From NCBI GenBank assembly GCA_034421015.1, contig DAOUKT010000016.1, positions 1 to 64,000 of the forward strand: 64,000 bases of DNA, given 5' to 3'. A program made the translations under genes and the position numbers. This document shows, in pieces, positions 51,187 to 60,575 of the stretch. Origin of the DNA: DAOUJW01 sp034421015 (GTDB lineage: Bacteria > Chloroflexota > Dehalococcoidia > Lucifugimonadales > UBA2985). Under the pieces are notes generated by a model. It was not told where the DNA came from. It worked only from the letters and a program-made list of their open reading frames with translations, and did no database searches. Each line of letters opens with the position of its first letter. The first letter of the stretch is position 1.

Positions 51187-51548
51187 GCCCGGATGAACGC
51201 AGCCCCGCGCCTTGGTATTCTATAATATGTGTTGGTAATACCACTTCTTTCCCGCTCATAGCCTGCCCCGTACTTGATACGGGGGTGAGCCCGTCGAACC
51301 ATTTGAGCGGGAAGACTGTGGACATGGCTGACACCGCTCATTTGCTTCGACAGGCTCAGAATGAGCGGTGTCGCGCGTCATAACCAACGCCTGTAGAGAA
51401 TACACGCGCCTTGACACTCTGCCCCTCTTGAAGTAGATTAAAGTCGGTTCGGTGCGCCCATGAACTGACGGCGTTTCGCGCCATCGAAGGGGTGACCACC
51501 GCTCCAACAGAGGACGAATCGCAGAAAAGAAACGTAACAGAGGAAGCC
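51187..51548. other. Intergenic region with MITE-like copy C
   Basis: No gene is supported in this 362-nt gap. Most is copy C of the repeat family (51214-51404, listed separately). After it, TTGACA at 51411 could act as a -35 box for the acyl-CoA dehydrogenase cluster, with GTAGATTAAAG about 19 nt on. Confidence 0.5.
51214..51404. mobile_element. MITE-like repeat, copy C, with target duplication
   Basis: This 191-bp element begins GGTATTCTATAATATGTG and ends CCTGTAGAGAATACA, which are terminal inverted repeats. CGCGCCTT flanks both sides (51206-51213 and 51405-51412), an 8-bp target duplication. The interior has CCCGCTCA...TGAGCGGG and ACACCGCTCAT...ATGAGCGGTGT arms. It has no coding capacity. 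Confidence 0.82.
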
Positions 51549-52778
51549 ATGAATTTCGAGCTGCAGTACACCAGGGAGCAGGAGGACTTCCGCAAGGAGG
51601 TCCGAGCCTGGCTTGAGGTTAACTCCAAGGTCCCGGATGAGCTGGGGCCGCTCCCCCTTGAAGAGGGGGAGATGACTTGGGAGATGTTCCAGTGGGCGCG
51701 TGACTTCCAGCGGAAGCTGGGCGCAAAGGGCTGGCTCTTCCCCACGTTCCCCAGCGAGTACGGCGGCGGCGGGCTCAGCGCCGAACTGGGCATAATCCTC
51801 CGCGAAGAGCTGGGCAGGATCGAGTACCCGGAGGCCTACTACCAGATAGGCAACCTGGCGATGTCCGCCATCTACGTCCACGGCACTGAGGAGCAGAAGG
51901 AGCGTTTCGTGGCGCCGATAGCCAGGGGCGAGATGGCCTGCTGGCAGGCCTTCACCGAGCCGGAGGGCGGCTCCGACCTGGCTTCCCTCCAGACCCGGGC
52001 CGTCAGGGACGGCGACGACTACATCATCACCGGCCAGAAGATGTGGATTGGCGACCAGTTTGAGCCGGACATGCTGTGGACGCCCGTCGTCACAGACCCG
52101 GACGCCCCTCGACACCAGAATCTGGGCGCATTCCTCTTCCCGGCCAACCTCCCGGGCATCACCATCCACGAGCTTAACCTGATGGTGAACCGCCGCAAGC
52201 GCCTCATCTCCTTTGACGGCGTGCGCGTGTCCAGGGAGTACCTCATCGGCGAGGAGAACCAGGGCTGGCGAGTGATCTCCACCAGCCTGGAGCTTGAGCA
52301 CGGCGCAGGCGGCGCAATCCAGGAGCGGGACAAGCTGCTGGACGACATCATCCAGTACACCAGGGACACGGTCCGCAACGGCCAGCCCCTGAGCAAGGAC
52401 CCCTTTGTGCAGCAGGCCATGGCCGACAACTTCATCGAGTCCAACATCCAGCGTCTGCTGGGCCTACGCAACTACTGGATGTTCAACAACGGCCAGCAGG
52501 TCACCTACCACGGCTCCCAGAACTCGTTCCTCAACAAGCATTTCGCCGTCACCAAGGCGTCGAGGGTGTTGAACGTCCTGGGACCTTACGCCATCATCGA
52601 CGACGAGAAGTGGGGCGCGCTGCAGAGGCGCGTCGAGATCAACCAGCGAAACTCGCTGGTAGGGCTGCACCCCGGCGGCACCTACGACGTCCAGAAGCTG
52701 ATCATGGCCCGTCGCCTGGGCATCAGCAGGACCCAGGAGCGCGCTGCGCCAACCCACGCGAGCACCCAGCCAAGGTAA
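51549..52778 (+). CDS. Acyl-CoA dehydrogenase, paralogue 1
   Basis: This 409-residue FAD enzyme of the acyl-CoA dehydrogenase fold would oxidise an acyl-CoA to enoyl-CoA. The N-domain starts NFELQYTREQEDFRKEVRAW; the FAD and substrate segments CWQAFTEPEGGSDLASLQTR and DDYIITGQKMWIG are normal. At the canonical catalytic Glu position (YEGT in MCAD) the motif is HPGGTYDVQKLIMARRLG, with Gly. GGAAGCC precedes the ATG. First of five tandem genes. Confidence 0.92.
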   Translation: MNFELQYTREQEDFRKEVRAWLEVNSKVPDELGPLPLEEGEMTWEMFQWARDFQRKLGAKGWLFPTFPSEYGGGGLSAELGIILREELGRIEYPEAYYQIGNLAMSAIYVHGTEEQKERFVAPIARGEMACWQAFTEPEGGSDLASLQTRAVRDGDDYIITGQKMWIGDQFEPDMLWTPVVTDPDAPRHQNLGAFLFPANLPGITIHELNLMVNRRKRLISFDGVRVSREYLIGEENQGWRVISTSLELEHGAGGAIQERDKLLDDIIQYTRDTVRNGQPLSKDPFVQQAMADNFIESNIQRLLGLRNYWMFNNGQQVTYHGSQNSFLNKHFAVTKASRVLNVLGPYAIIDDEKWGALQRRVEINQRNSLVGLHPGGTYDVQKLIMARRLGISRTQERAAPTHASTQPR

Positions 52779-52836
52779 GGAGACGGCAACAGGCTTACGC
52801 CCGGAGACCACATAAATCGACAGGAGGGACGGAGCT

Positions 52837-54075
52837 ATGGACTTTGCTATCCAGTACACCACACAGCAGGAGGAGTTCCGCAAGGAGGTCCGAGCTTGGC
52901 TTGAGGAGAACGCCAAGGTGCCGGAGGAGTTGGGCCCCATCCCCCTGGAGTCCGGGGCAGTCAGCCGGGAGATGTGGGAGTGGGGCAAGGAGTTCCGGCG
53001 CAAGCTGGGCGCAAAGGGCTGGCTCTTCCCTCTGTGGGAGGAGCAGTACGGCGGCGGCGGCCTTACCCCTGACCAGAACTTCATCATCCAGGAGGAGCTT
53101 GAGAACGTCGACGTTCCCAGGATCTACTCCAACAACTTTGCTATGCCGGCCCTCTACGTCTACGGGACGGAGGAGCAGAAGCAGCGATTCCTCCGACCCC
53201 TGTGCGCTGGCGATGTCATCTGCTGGCAGGGCTTCACCGAGCCTGAGGGCGGCTCCGACCTGGCGTCGCTGAAGACCAGGGCCGTGAGAGACGGCGACGA
53301 CTATATCATCACCGGCCAGAAGATGTGGATCGGCGGACAGTTCGAGGCCGACTTCATCTGGACCCCGGCCGTCACCGATCCCGACGCGCCCCGTCACCAG
53401 AACCTGGGCGCTTTCATGATCCCGGCCGACCTGCCCGGCATCACCATCCACGAGCTGAACCTGATGGTCAAGGACCGGAAGCGGCTGGTCTCCTTCGACG
53501 GCGTACGCGTGCCCCGGGAGTACATGGTGGGCGACGAGACCCAGGGATGGCGTGTAATCTCCGCCAGCCTGGAGATCGAGCACGGCGCGGCCGGCGCAGT
53601 CCGGGAGCGGGACACCCTGCTTGAGGAGATCATCGAGTACACCAAGGACACCCTGCGGAACGGCGAGCCCCTGAGCAAGGACCCCTTCACCCAGCAGGCG
53701 ATGGCCGACAACCACATCGAGTCCGCCATACTGCGACTGATTGGCCTGCGCAACTACCACATGTTCAACTCAGGCCAGACGTCCACCTATCACGGCTCCC
53801 AGAACTCCTTCATGGGCAAGCACTACAGCGTGTCCAAGGCCCAGCGCGTTCTGGAGACCCTTGGCCCCTTTGCCCTGACGGAAGACCCTGAGTGGGCGCC
53901 ACTCAAGGGACGCGTGGAGGTCAACCAGCGGTCGTCCCTGACCACGCTCCACCCGGGCGGCACCTACGACATTCAGAAGCTGATCATGGCGCGGCGTCTG
54001 GGCATCAGCCGGACCCAGGAGCGGGCTGCCCCGACCCACGGGCCGACGGGCGGCCAGGGTTCCTCCGGCAGCTAG
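52837..54075 (+). CDS. Acyl-CoA dehydrogenase, paralogue 2
   Basis: The 412-residue protein is a close relative of paralogue 1 (IQYTTQQEEFRKEVRAWLEE, TGQKMWIGGQ, LHPGGTYDIQKLIMARRLG). The canonical catalytic Glu is again replaced by Gly. The shared end GISRTQERAAPTH marks a recent duplication. AGGAGGGA precedes the ATG; it starts 58 nt after the previous gene. Confidence 0.92.
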   Translation: MDFAIQYTTQQEEFRKEVRAWLEENAKVPEELGPIPLESGAVSREMWEWGKEFRRKLGAKGWLFPLWEEQYGGGGLTPDQNFIIQEELENVDVPRIYSNNFAMPALYVYGTEEQKQRFLRPLCAGDVICWQGFTEPEGGSDLASLKTRAVRDGDDYIITGQKMWIGGQFEADFIWTPAVTDPDAPRHQNLGAFMIPADLPGITIHELNLMVKDRKRLVSFDGVRVPREYMVGDETQGWRVISASLEIEHGAAGAVRERDTLLEEIIEYTKDTLRNGEPLSKDPFTQQAMADNHIESAILRLIGLRNYHMFNSGQTSTYHGSQNSFMGKHYSVSKAQRVLETLGPFALTEDPEWAPLKGRVEVNQRSSLTTLHPGGTYDIQKLIMARRLGISRTQERAAPTHGPTGGQGSSGS

Positions 54076-54121
54076 GAGCGCCCTCAAGCGTGTAACGCGC
54101 ATCATACTGTGAGGTGATCTG

Positions 54122-55345
54122 ATGGACTTCACGATACAGTACACAAAGGAGCAGGAGGACTTCCGCAAAGAGGTGCGGGCGTGGCTGGAGCAAAACGCCG
54201 TATGCCCCTCCGAGTGGGGACCCATACCCCCTGAGACCGACCACTACACTGACGAGATGAAGCAGTGGGGCCTGGAGTTCACCAGGAAGCTCGGTGAGAA
54301 GGGCTGGCTCTTCGCTCTCTGGGACAAGGAGTACGGCGGGGGCGGCCTCACTGCAGACCACGATGTCATCCTCATGGAAGAGTTGGGACGCTGGGACGTC
54401 CCGCAGGTCGGGAAGGGCGATTTGCAGGCGGGATCCATCGCCGTTCACGGCACGGAGGAGCAGAAGAAACGATTCCTCGGCCCCATTCTCCGCGGCGAAG
54501 TCGTCTGCTGGCAGCTCTTCACTGAGCCCGCAGTCGGCTCCGACCTGGCTTCTCTCCAGACCCAGGCCGTAAGAGATGGGGACGATTTCATCATCACCGG
54601 CCAGAAGGTCTTCGTCGGCGACTCGTTCAAGCCGGACTGGCTCTGGGCGCTGGCGGTCACGGATCCGGACGCGCCCAGGCACCAGAACATCGGCGCATTC
54701 TTCATGCCCGCAGACCTGCCGGGCATCAGCATCAACACCCTGAACCTGGTCACGGAGAGGGGCAAGCGCCTCGTCTCCCTTGACGGCGTCCGCGTCTCCC
54801 GGGAGTACCTCATCGGCGAGGAGACCCAGGGATGGCGCGTCGCCCAAACCACACTGGAGCTTGAGCACGGCGCAGCGGGCTTCCTTGGAGAGCGGGACTC
54901 CGTGGTGCGGGACGCCATCGAGTACACCAAGGAGACGGTGCGCAACGGCCAGCCCCTGAGCAAGGACCCATTTGTGCAGCACGCGATGGTCGACAACTAC
55001 ATTGAGGCGAACATCCACCGGCTGCTGGGGCTTCGAAACTACTGGATGTTCAACAACGGACAGCAGGTGACCTATCACGGCTCCCAGAACTCCCTCCTGT
55101 GGAAGCAGTTCGGGCTGAGCGCCGCCGACCGCATCCTGCACGTCCTTGGCCCCTACGCCCTGTCCAACGACGAAAAGTGGGGCGCTCTGCAGAACAGGGT
55201 GGAACATCACCAGCGCGAGAGCCTGGTCAGCGCCCATCCGGGAGGCACCCTGGAGGTGCAGAAGCTGATCATGGCCCGCCGGCTGGGCATCAGCAGGACC
55301 CAGGAGAGGGCCGCGCCCACCCAGGCGCCAGCCCAGCGCGGGTAG
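54122..55345 (+). CDS. Acyl-CoA dehydrogenase, paralogue 3
   Basis: Third member, 407 residues. The fold motifs FTEPAVGSDLASLQTQAV and FIITGQKVFVGDS are intact; the usual Glu segment reads AHPGGTLEVQKLIMARRLG. N-domain and mid-part diverge more than in paralogues 1 and 2 (EPEGG is EPAVG), hinting at another acyl chain. GAGGTGATCTG lies before the ATG. Confidence 0.92.
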   Translation: MDFTIQYTKEQEDFRKEVRAWLEQNAVCPSEWGPIPPETDHYTDEMKQWGLEFTRKLGEKGWLFALWDKEYGGGGLTADHDVILMEELGRWDVPQVGKGDLQAGSIAVHGTEEQKKRFLGPILRGEVVCWQLFTEPAVGSDLASLQTQAVRDGDDFIITGQKVFVGDSFKPDWLWALAVTDPDAPRHQNIGAFFMPADLPGISINTLNLVTERGKRLVSLDGVRVSREYLIGEETQGWRVAQTTLELEHGAAGFLGERDSVVRDAIEYTKETVRNGQPLSKDPFVQHAMVDNYIEANIHRLLGLRNYWMFNNGQQVTYHGSQNSLLWKQFGLSAADRILHVLGPYALSNDEKWGALQNRVEHHQRESLVSAHPGGTLEVQKLIMARRLGISRTQERAAPTQAPAQRG

Positions 55346-55430
55346 CGCGCATAGACACGACCATAGACTGAAAAAGGGGTTACCTCGCTCATGGCCAGGT
55401 AACCCCACAGGTGTAGCAGAGAGTTGCCTA

Positions 55431-56654
55431 ATGGACTTTGACCTACAGTACACAAGGGAGCAAGAAGAGTTCCGGCAGGAGGTCCGCGCTTGGCTGGACG
55501 AGAACGCCAACTGCCCGCCGGAGCTGGGCGAGATACCCATTGAGCCGGACAACATGTCCTTCGAGATGTGGCAGTGGGCCCGGGACTTCCAGCGCAAGCT
55601 CGGCGCCAAGGGCTGGCTCTACCCCCTGTGGCCCCAGGAGTACGGCGGCGGCGGGCTGACCGCCGAGCACGACATCATCATCAAAGAGGAGCTGCAGAAG
55701 AAGAGCTACCCCGCCGCCTACACCATGGCGAGCATGGCTATGCCGGCCATCTTCGTCTACGGGACGGAGGAGCAGAAGCAGCGTTTCCTGCAGCCCATGC
55801 TCCAGGGCGACAAGATACCCTGGCAGCTGTTCACGGAGCCGTCGGTTGGCTCCGACCTGGCATCCCTCATCACCAGGGCCGATAAGGACGGCGACGACTT
55901 CATAATCAACGGCCAGAAGACATTTGTCGGTGGGCACCACATCCCCGACTACCTGTGGACGCTGGCAGTCACCGACCAAGACGCGCCCAGGCACCAGAAC
56001 ATCGGCGCATTCGTAATCCCCGGCGACCTGCCCGGCATCACCATCAACACCCTGGACCTGGTTGTGAGAGAGGGCAAGCGCCTCATCTCCTTCGACAACG
56101 TGCGAGTGCCCCGGGAGTACCTCGTCGGGGAGGAAACCCAGGGGTGGCGCGTGGCCCAGACCACCCTGGAGATAGAGCACGGCGCGGCCGGCTTCGTCGA
56201 GCAGAGGGACACGCTGCTGGAGGAAATCGCCCAGTACTGCAGGGACGCCCAGCGCGGCGGGCAGCCCGTAAGCCGGGACCCCTTCGCCCAGCAGGAGCTT
56301 GTGGACCTGCTCATAGAGTCCGGCATCCAGAGGCTGCTGGGCCTTCGCAACTACCACATGTTCAACAGCAACCAGCCGGGGACGTACCACGGCTCCCAGA
56401 ACTCCCTCATCGGCAAGGACCTGACGATGAAGGCCGCGGAGCACATTCTGAAGGCCCTTGGCCCCTACGCCCTGACAACCGACGACGAATGGGGTCCGCT
56501 CAAGGGCCGGGTGGAGTACCACTTCCGCCACGAGCTGGCCTCCAACCACCGGGGCGGCACAACCGACGTACAGAAGCTGATCATGGCGCGGCGCATCGGC
56601 ATCAGCAGGACCCAGGAGCGCGCCGCTCCTACCCAGACAACCCAGGCTGGATAG
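55431..56654 (+). CDS. Acyl-CoA dehydrogenase, paralogue 4
   Basis: Fourth member, 407 residues, closest to paralogue 3 (FTEPSVGSDLASLITRA, FIINGQKTFVGGH). The catalytic segment reads NHRGGTTDVQKLIMARRIG, again without Glu. An 85-nt gap upstream contains GGTTACCTCGCTCATGG-CCAG-GTAACC pieces, which could form a hairpin; it may allow separate expression. Confidence 0.92.
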   Translation: MDFDLQYTREQEEFRQEVRAWLDENANCPPELGEIPIEPDNMSFEMWQWARDFQRKLGAKGWLYPLWPQEYGGGGLTAEHDIIIKEELQKKSYPAAYTMASMAMPAIFVYGTEEQKQRFLQPMLQGDKIPWQLFTEPSVGSDLASLITRADKDGDDFIINGQKTFVGGHHIPDYLWTLAVTDQDAPRHQNIGAFVIPGDLPGITINTLDLVVREGKRLISFDNVRVPREYLVGEETQGWRVAQTTLEIEHGAAGFVEQRDTLLEEIAQYCRDAQRGGQPVSRDPFAQQELVDLLIESGIQRLLGLRNYHMFNSNQPGTYHGSQNSLIGKDLTMKAAEHILKALGPYALTTDDEWGPLKGRVEYHFRHELASNHRGGTTDVQKLIMARRIGISRTQERAAPTQTTQAG

Positions 56655-56690
56655 CCTCAAAGAACAGAGAGCAATAGGAAGGAGACTAGA

Positions 56691-57827
56691 ATGGACCTGT
56701 CATTGAACACGGCGCAGGAGTTGCTGAGGGACTCTGCCCGGGACTTCCTGGCCCAGGAGTGCCCCCGGAGCTTTGTGAAGGAAGTGGACGAGAGCGAGAC
56801 CGGGTTCTCCCCGGAGCTCTGGCAGAAGATGGCCGAGCTGGGTTGGGTCGGCATGATTATACCGGAGGAGTATGGCGGCGGCGGCAACAGCTTCATGGAC
56901 CTGGCAGTCCTCTACGAGGAGATGGGCTCGGCGTGCATAAGCTCGCCCCACCACTCATCGGCCATCCTGGGAGGACTCACCATACTGGATGCGGGGAGCG
57001 AGCAGCAGAAGCGCGACATTCTGCCGTCGGTCGCCAGCGGACAGCGAATCCTTGCCTTTGCCCACACGGAGCCTGACTACGGCTGGGGTCCGGAATCCAT
57101 CAACCTTCCGGCGACCCGGAAGGACGGCGGCTTTGTCCTCAACGGCACCAAGCTCTTCGTGCTGGACGCGCAGGTCGCCGACCAGATTGTGGTCGTTGCC
57201 CGCACCGGCTCCGGCGGCTCCCCGGAGGAGGGCGTGACCCTCTTCCTGGTGGACAAGAACGCCCCCGGCGTTGCCAGCCGCCACGTCAGCGGCTGGACCG
57301 GCGACAAGATGAACGAGATCACTTTCAACAATGTGGAAGTCCCAGAGTCCGCGGTCATTGGACAGGTGGACGGCGGCTGGCCCACGGTCGAGCGAGTCCT
57401 GGACAGGGGCGCCATCGCCATGTGCGCCTACATCGTCGGCGGCCTGCAGCGGCTGCTGGACATCACCGTGGACTACAGCAAGAACCGCATCGCCTTTGGC
57501 GTGCCCATCGGCACCTTCCAGCGCGTTCAGGACTGGATCATCGTCATCGTCAACGACCTGGAGTCCGCCCGCTGGACAACCTACGAGGCGATCTGGAAGC
57601 TGGACGAAGGCCGGCCCGACGCCAGCCTCGCCATCTCCATGGCCCAGGTTGTGGCCAGCGAGGGCTACCCGCGCAGCGCCGAGGCGTCCCACCACGTACA
57701 CGCGGGCATCGGCATTGACAAGGAGTACGGCCTCTACCTGTACACCAAGAAGGCCCGGACGCTTCTCAGCTACCTGGGAGACCCGGTATACCACCGCAAG
57801 CGGGTGGCCCGCTTCCTGGATATGTAG
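56691..57827 (+). CDS. Acyl-CoA dehydrogenase, paralogue 5 (distinct, shorter clade)
   Basis: A 378-residue acyl-CoA dehydrogenase of a different clade (MDLSLNTAQELLRDSARDFL, LGWVGMIIPEEYGGGGNSFM). FVLNGTKLFVLDAQVADQIVV is the mid-domain. The C-terminal segment ARTLLSYLGDPVYHRKRVAR has no Glu at the canonical site. This clade sometimes forms hetero-complexes with a partner subunit, as in actinobacterial FadE pairs, so it could partner paralogues 1-4. GGAAGGAG precedes the ATG. Confidence 0.9.
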   Translation: MDLSLNTAQELLRDSARDFLAQECPRSFVKEVDESETGFSPELWQKMAELGWVGMIIPEEYGGGGNSFMDLAVLYEEMGSACISSPHHSSAILGGLTILDAGSEQQKRDILPSVASGQRILAFAHTEPDYGWGPESINLPATRKDGGFVLNGTKLFVLDAQVADQIVVVARTGSGGSPEEGVTLFLVDKNAPGVASRHVSGWTGDKMNEITFNNVEVPESAVIGQVDGGWPTVERVLDRGAIAMCAYIVGGLQRLLDITVDYSKNRIAFGVPIGTFQRVQDWIIVIVNDLESARWTTYEAIWKLDEGRPDASLAISMAQVVASEGYPRSAEASHHVHAGIGIDKEYGLYLYTKKARTLLSYLGDPVYHRKRVARFLDM

Positions 57828-57885
57828 GAAACCCACATCCTGGCCTTCCCCCAACTTTTGGGGAATCTGGAGAAAAGAGCAAGCG

Positions 57886-58155
57886 ATGACCAGCCTGGAT
57901 GACAGAGTAACTCGCTTGGAGAATGCTTTTGTGGAGCTGGTGCCCCTGGTCAGGGATCTGACCGAGGGGCAAAACCGGCTGGAGTCGACTCAGAACCGGA
58001 TGCTGGAAACTCAGAACCGGATGCTGGAAACCCAGAACCGGATGCTGGAGGTCCTCCAGGAACACTCCGTCCTTCTGCGAAGAATCGTCGGCACGCTCCA
58101 GGAGCACTCGGCGGATCTTACTATCATCAAGGGCTATCTCCAAAGCCAGGGCTAG
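57886..58155 (+). CDS. Small coiled-coil protein
   Basis: An 89-residue coiled coil whose centre holds three near-perfect heptads (TQNRMLE, TQNRMLE, TQNRMLE) encoded by 21-bp direct repeats at about 57982-58050. The ends (LDDRVTRLENAFVELVPLVR, LRRIVGTLQEHSADLT) are also heptad-like. Function unknown; chromosome-wide coiled-coil repeats of this kind occur in Chloroflexi. It follows the last dehydrogenase by 58 nt. Confidence 0.7.
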   Translation: MTSLDDRVTRLENAFVELVPLVRDLTEGQNRLESTQNRMLETQNRMLETQNRMLEVLQEHSVLLRRIVGTLQEHSADLTIIKGYLQSQG

Positions 58156-58196
58156 GGCCTCGGCCCGCGATGGCACTGAGGGCATAATCTGGTTTA

Positions 58197-59021
58197 TCAG
58201 GGAACGCGCGGGTAGCCGGAGATATCTAGTCCCTCGCTGAGCAGCAGTTCCTCGTCGGTCACGATGTTTCCGGTGAAGGCGCGGGGCTCCTTCACGCAGA
58301 TGGCGACCGCGGCGTCCGCCATGATCTGCCCGTCCACGTAAGCCCCGTGCATCGCCTCCGCGCCGCCGCTGTGGTAAGCCGTCCCTTCGGAGGCTATGCT
58401 CCTGGCCGGCAGCAGCCCGTTCACGGCTATGTTGAGGCTGAAGGCCTCGTGGGCAAAGCCCTGGGTCAGCCGGTCCAGCGCGGCCTTGCTCACGCCGCCG
58501 ACCGTAAAGCCCGGATACGTGCTGGTCGCCACGTCGTCGTAGGGGCCGCTGCCAGGTCCCCTGGAAGCGCTGCCGCTGATGTTGATAATGTGACCCCCGC
58601 CCTGCTCAATCATGTGTGGCAGCACGGCGCGGCAGGTGATAAACGGCCCCCGGATGTTGACGCGATATGAGAGGTCCCAGTGACGGGGCTGGACCTCGAG
58701 GACGGTGCCCGGGGTGTAGATGGCGGCGTTGTTGACCAGGATGTCCACCCGACCGAACTCGTCAATTGTCCTTCTCACCATCTCCTCAATCTCATCGTCA
58801 TTGGTGACGTCGCAGCGGACGCCTATGGCCGCGCCTCCCCCGGACCGGATGCGCTCCAGGGTGGTGTCAATGCTGCCTGAGATGCGATAGTCCCCTTCGC
58901 GCTCCGTCCTGGCCCCCACCACCACCTTTGCCCCCTCCCGCGCGAACACCACGGCAATGTCCCTGCCGATGCCGCGGCTGGCACCGCTCACAATCGCTAC
59001 CTTATTGTCCAGCTTTCCCAA
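58197..59021 (-). CDS. Short-chain dehydrogenase/reductase with altered active site
   Basis: At 274 residues, an NAD(P)-binding Rossmann enzyme. SGASRGIGRDIA is the cofactor loop, VRCDVTNDDEIEEM and LVNNAAIYTPG are normal, and the catalytic Ser lies in INISGSAS. The YxxxK motif reads GGVSKAALDRL: Lys is kept but the Tyr four residues before it is Gly. Activity may be lost or rely on another residue. TTG start with AAAGGAG upstream. Confidence 0.85.
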   Translation of the reverse strand: MGKLDNKVAIVSGASRGIGRDIAVVFAREGAKVVVGARTEREGDYRISGSIDTTLERIRSGGGAAIGVRCDVTNDDEIEEMVRRTIDEFGRVDILVNNAAIYTPGTVLEVQPRHWDLSYRVNIRGPFITCRAVLPHMIEQGGGHIINISGSASRGPGSGPYDDVATSTYPGFTVGGVSKAALDRLTQGFAHEAFSLNIAVNGLLPARSIASEGTAYHSGGAEAMHGAYVDGQIMADAAVAICVKEPRAFTGNIVTDEELLLSEGLDISGYPRVP

Positions 59022-59106
59022 TGGTCACTCCTTTCCGGGGCACGTTGATTGCACACAATCCCGAACAACATACAAGACAGCCCCGGCTGCAATAAGAGGG
59101 TTTGCT

Positions 59107-60459
59107 CTACTCAGGCGTCTTGGGCGGGCGAGCGGTCAGGATGAGCATGAGCGCGAGAAGTATGGAGAAGGCAAGCACGGTAAACGCGAGCCTGTAGCTG
59201 CCCGTCACGTCCCGGACGCTCCCGGCGAAGACCGGCCCCACCACGCCACTTATGAGGGTGATGGGCGTCATCATCCCGCGAATTGTGCCAAACCACTTGC
59301 GCCCGAAGTACTCCGCCTGAATCGCCGGTATCAGGGGGAGCACCCCGGCGTAGGTCGGAGCGTACAGCAGCAGGAAGAAGAGTATCCCGGGCGTCCCGTC
59401 CACGTAGGCGAAGAGGATCAGCCCCACGGACTGAATGCTGAAGCAGGCGGCCATCACAAAGCGCTTGGGAAAGATGTCGCCCAGCCAGCCGAAGATGACG
59501 CGGCCCGGCGCGCCAATCAGCGCCATAACGCTCAGGATCGCAGCCGCCTGGGTCAGGGACATGCCCCGCTCCTGTAGGAAGGGGATCAGGAACACCGCAA
59601 TGGTGCCGGACACAAGCTGCCTGGCCGCAAAGGTGAATGCGACAGCGTAGAACGCCCTCACCTTCAGCGCCTGCAGGGGCGAAAAGTTGGTCTCCTCGTC
59701 GTCCTGGGCAGGCTGCTGGCTTGCCTGAGAGGCCGCAGGCGTCTGGCTCTCCGCGGCCGGTGTTTCGGAAGGCGTCGCAGCGGCCGCCGGGCCTGCATCC
59801 TGCGCCGGGGCGCTCCTCACAGGCGGGTCGCCGTCGGGCCGGTAGCCGTAGGGCTCAGGGCGGTGCCTCACAATGGTGGCGAGAGGATACCCGAGCAGCA
59901 TGGTCATCAGCCCGGCCACCAGCAGACCGCTGCGCCACCCGAACTCGGTGATGAAGAAGGCCAGGGGAGCGACCATGATGCCGCCGAAGCTGAGGCCCAG
60001 GGTCGCCAGGCCCATCGCCCTGCCCCGCTTTCGCCGGAACCAGTTGGCTATCGACACGTCCACCGCCCCGCCGCCCATCCCAAAGCTGCTTCCAAGCTGA
60101 ACCATGAGAATCATCACAAGGTAGAAGTAGAGCAGGGAATCGGTGCGGCTCAGCAGAATGTACCCTGAGCCTGTCAGGGTGATGCCCACAAACATCATCT
60201 TGCGGGGACCGATCCGGTCGAAGAGGTATCCGGCGGGCAGAGCCAGGAATCCGCCCTCCAGTCGGGAGAGGGACAGCACGCCCGCGACCGCGGCCCTGGA
60301 CCAGCCGAATTGCATGACAAGGGCGTTGAAGAAGGCGCTGAACCCGTAGTAGCTGAAGGTGGCGAAGACCGTCCGCATTATGACGCCGACAAGGACTATC
60401 CACCACCCGTAGAAAATGCGGGGCTGAGACCGTTCCTGCTCCGTGTCGTGCATCTGCAT
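59107..60459 (-). CDS. MFS transporter, OFA/monocarboxylate-like
   Basis: This 450-residue, 12-helix carrier has the OFA/MCT-type first helix (RIFYGWWIVLVGVIMRTVFA) and SLSRLEGGFLALPAGYLFDR, GPRKMMFVG loop. A long polar linker rich in Ala, Pro and Gln (about 208-262) joins the halves. It may import organic anions for the adjacent beta-oxidation genes. The ATG at 60459 (MQMHDTEQ) is chosen; an upstream start at 60534 is less likely. Confidence 0.85.
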   Translation of the reverse strand: MQMHDTEQERSQPRIFYGWWIVLVGVIMRTVFATFSYYGFSAFFNALVMQFGWSRAAVAGVLSLSRLEGGFLALPAGYLFDRIGPRKMMFVGITLTGSGYILLSRTDSLLYFYLVMILMVQLGSSFGMGGGAVDVSIANWFRRKRGRAMGLATLGLSFGGIMVAPLAFFITEFGWRSGLLVAGLMTMLLGYPLATIVRHRPEPYGYRPDGDPPVRSAPAQDAGPAAAATPSETPAAESQTPAASQASQQPAQDDEETNFSPLQALKVRAFYAVAFTFAARQLVSGTIAVFLIPFLQERGMSLTQAAAILSVMALIGAPGRVIFGWLGDIFPKRFVMAACFSIQSVGLILFAYVDGTPGILFFLLLYAPTYAGVLPLIPAIQAEYFGRKWFGTIRGMMTPITLISGVVGPVFAGSVRDVTGSYRLAFTVLAFSILLALMLILTARPPKTPE

Positions 60460-60575
60460 TTGTGGTCTCCACGCCACGGCGGCGCAGCCTGGCCGCCGGG
60501 CCTCTTTGCGGATTATACAGCAAGGAGCCTTCACTTACTACGACTCCCAATCCCGTGTGTTACAATAGACGGGCC

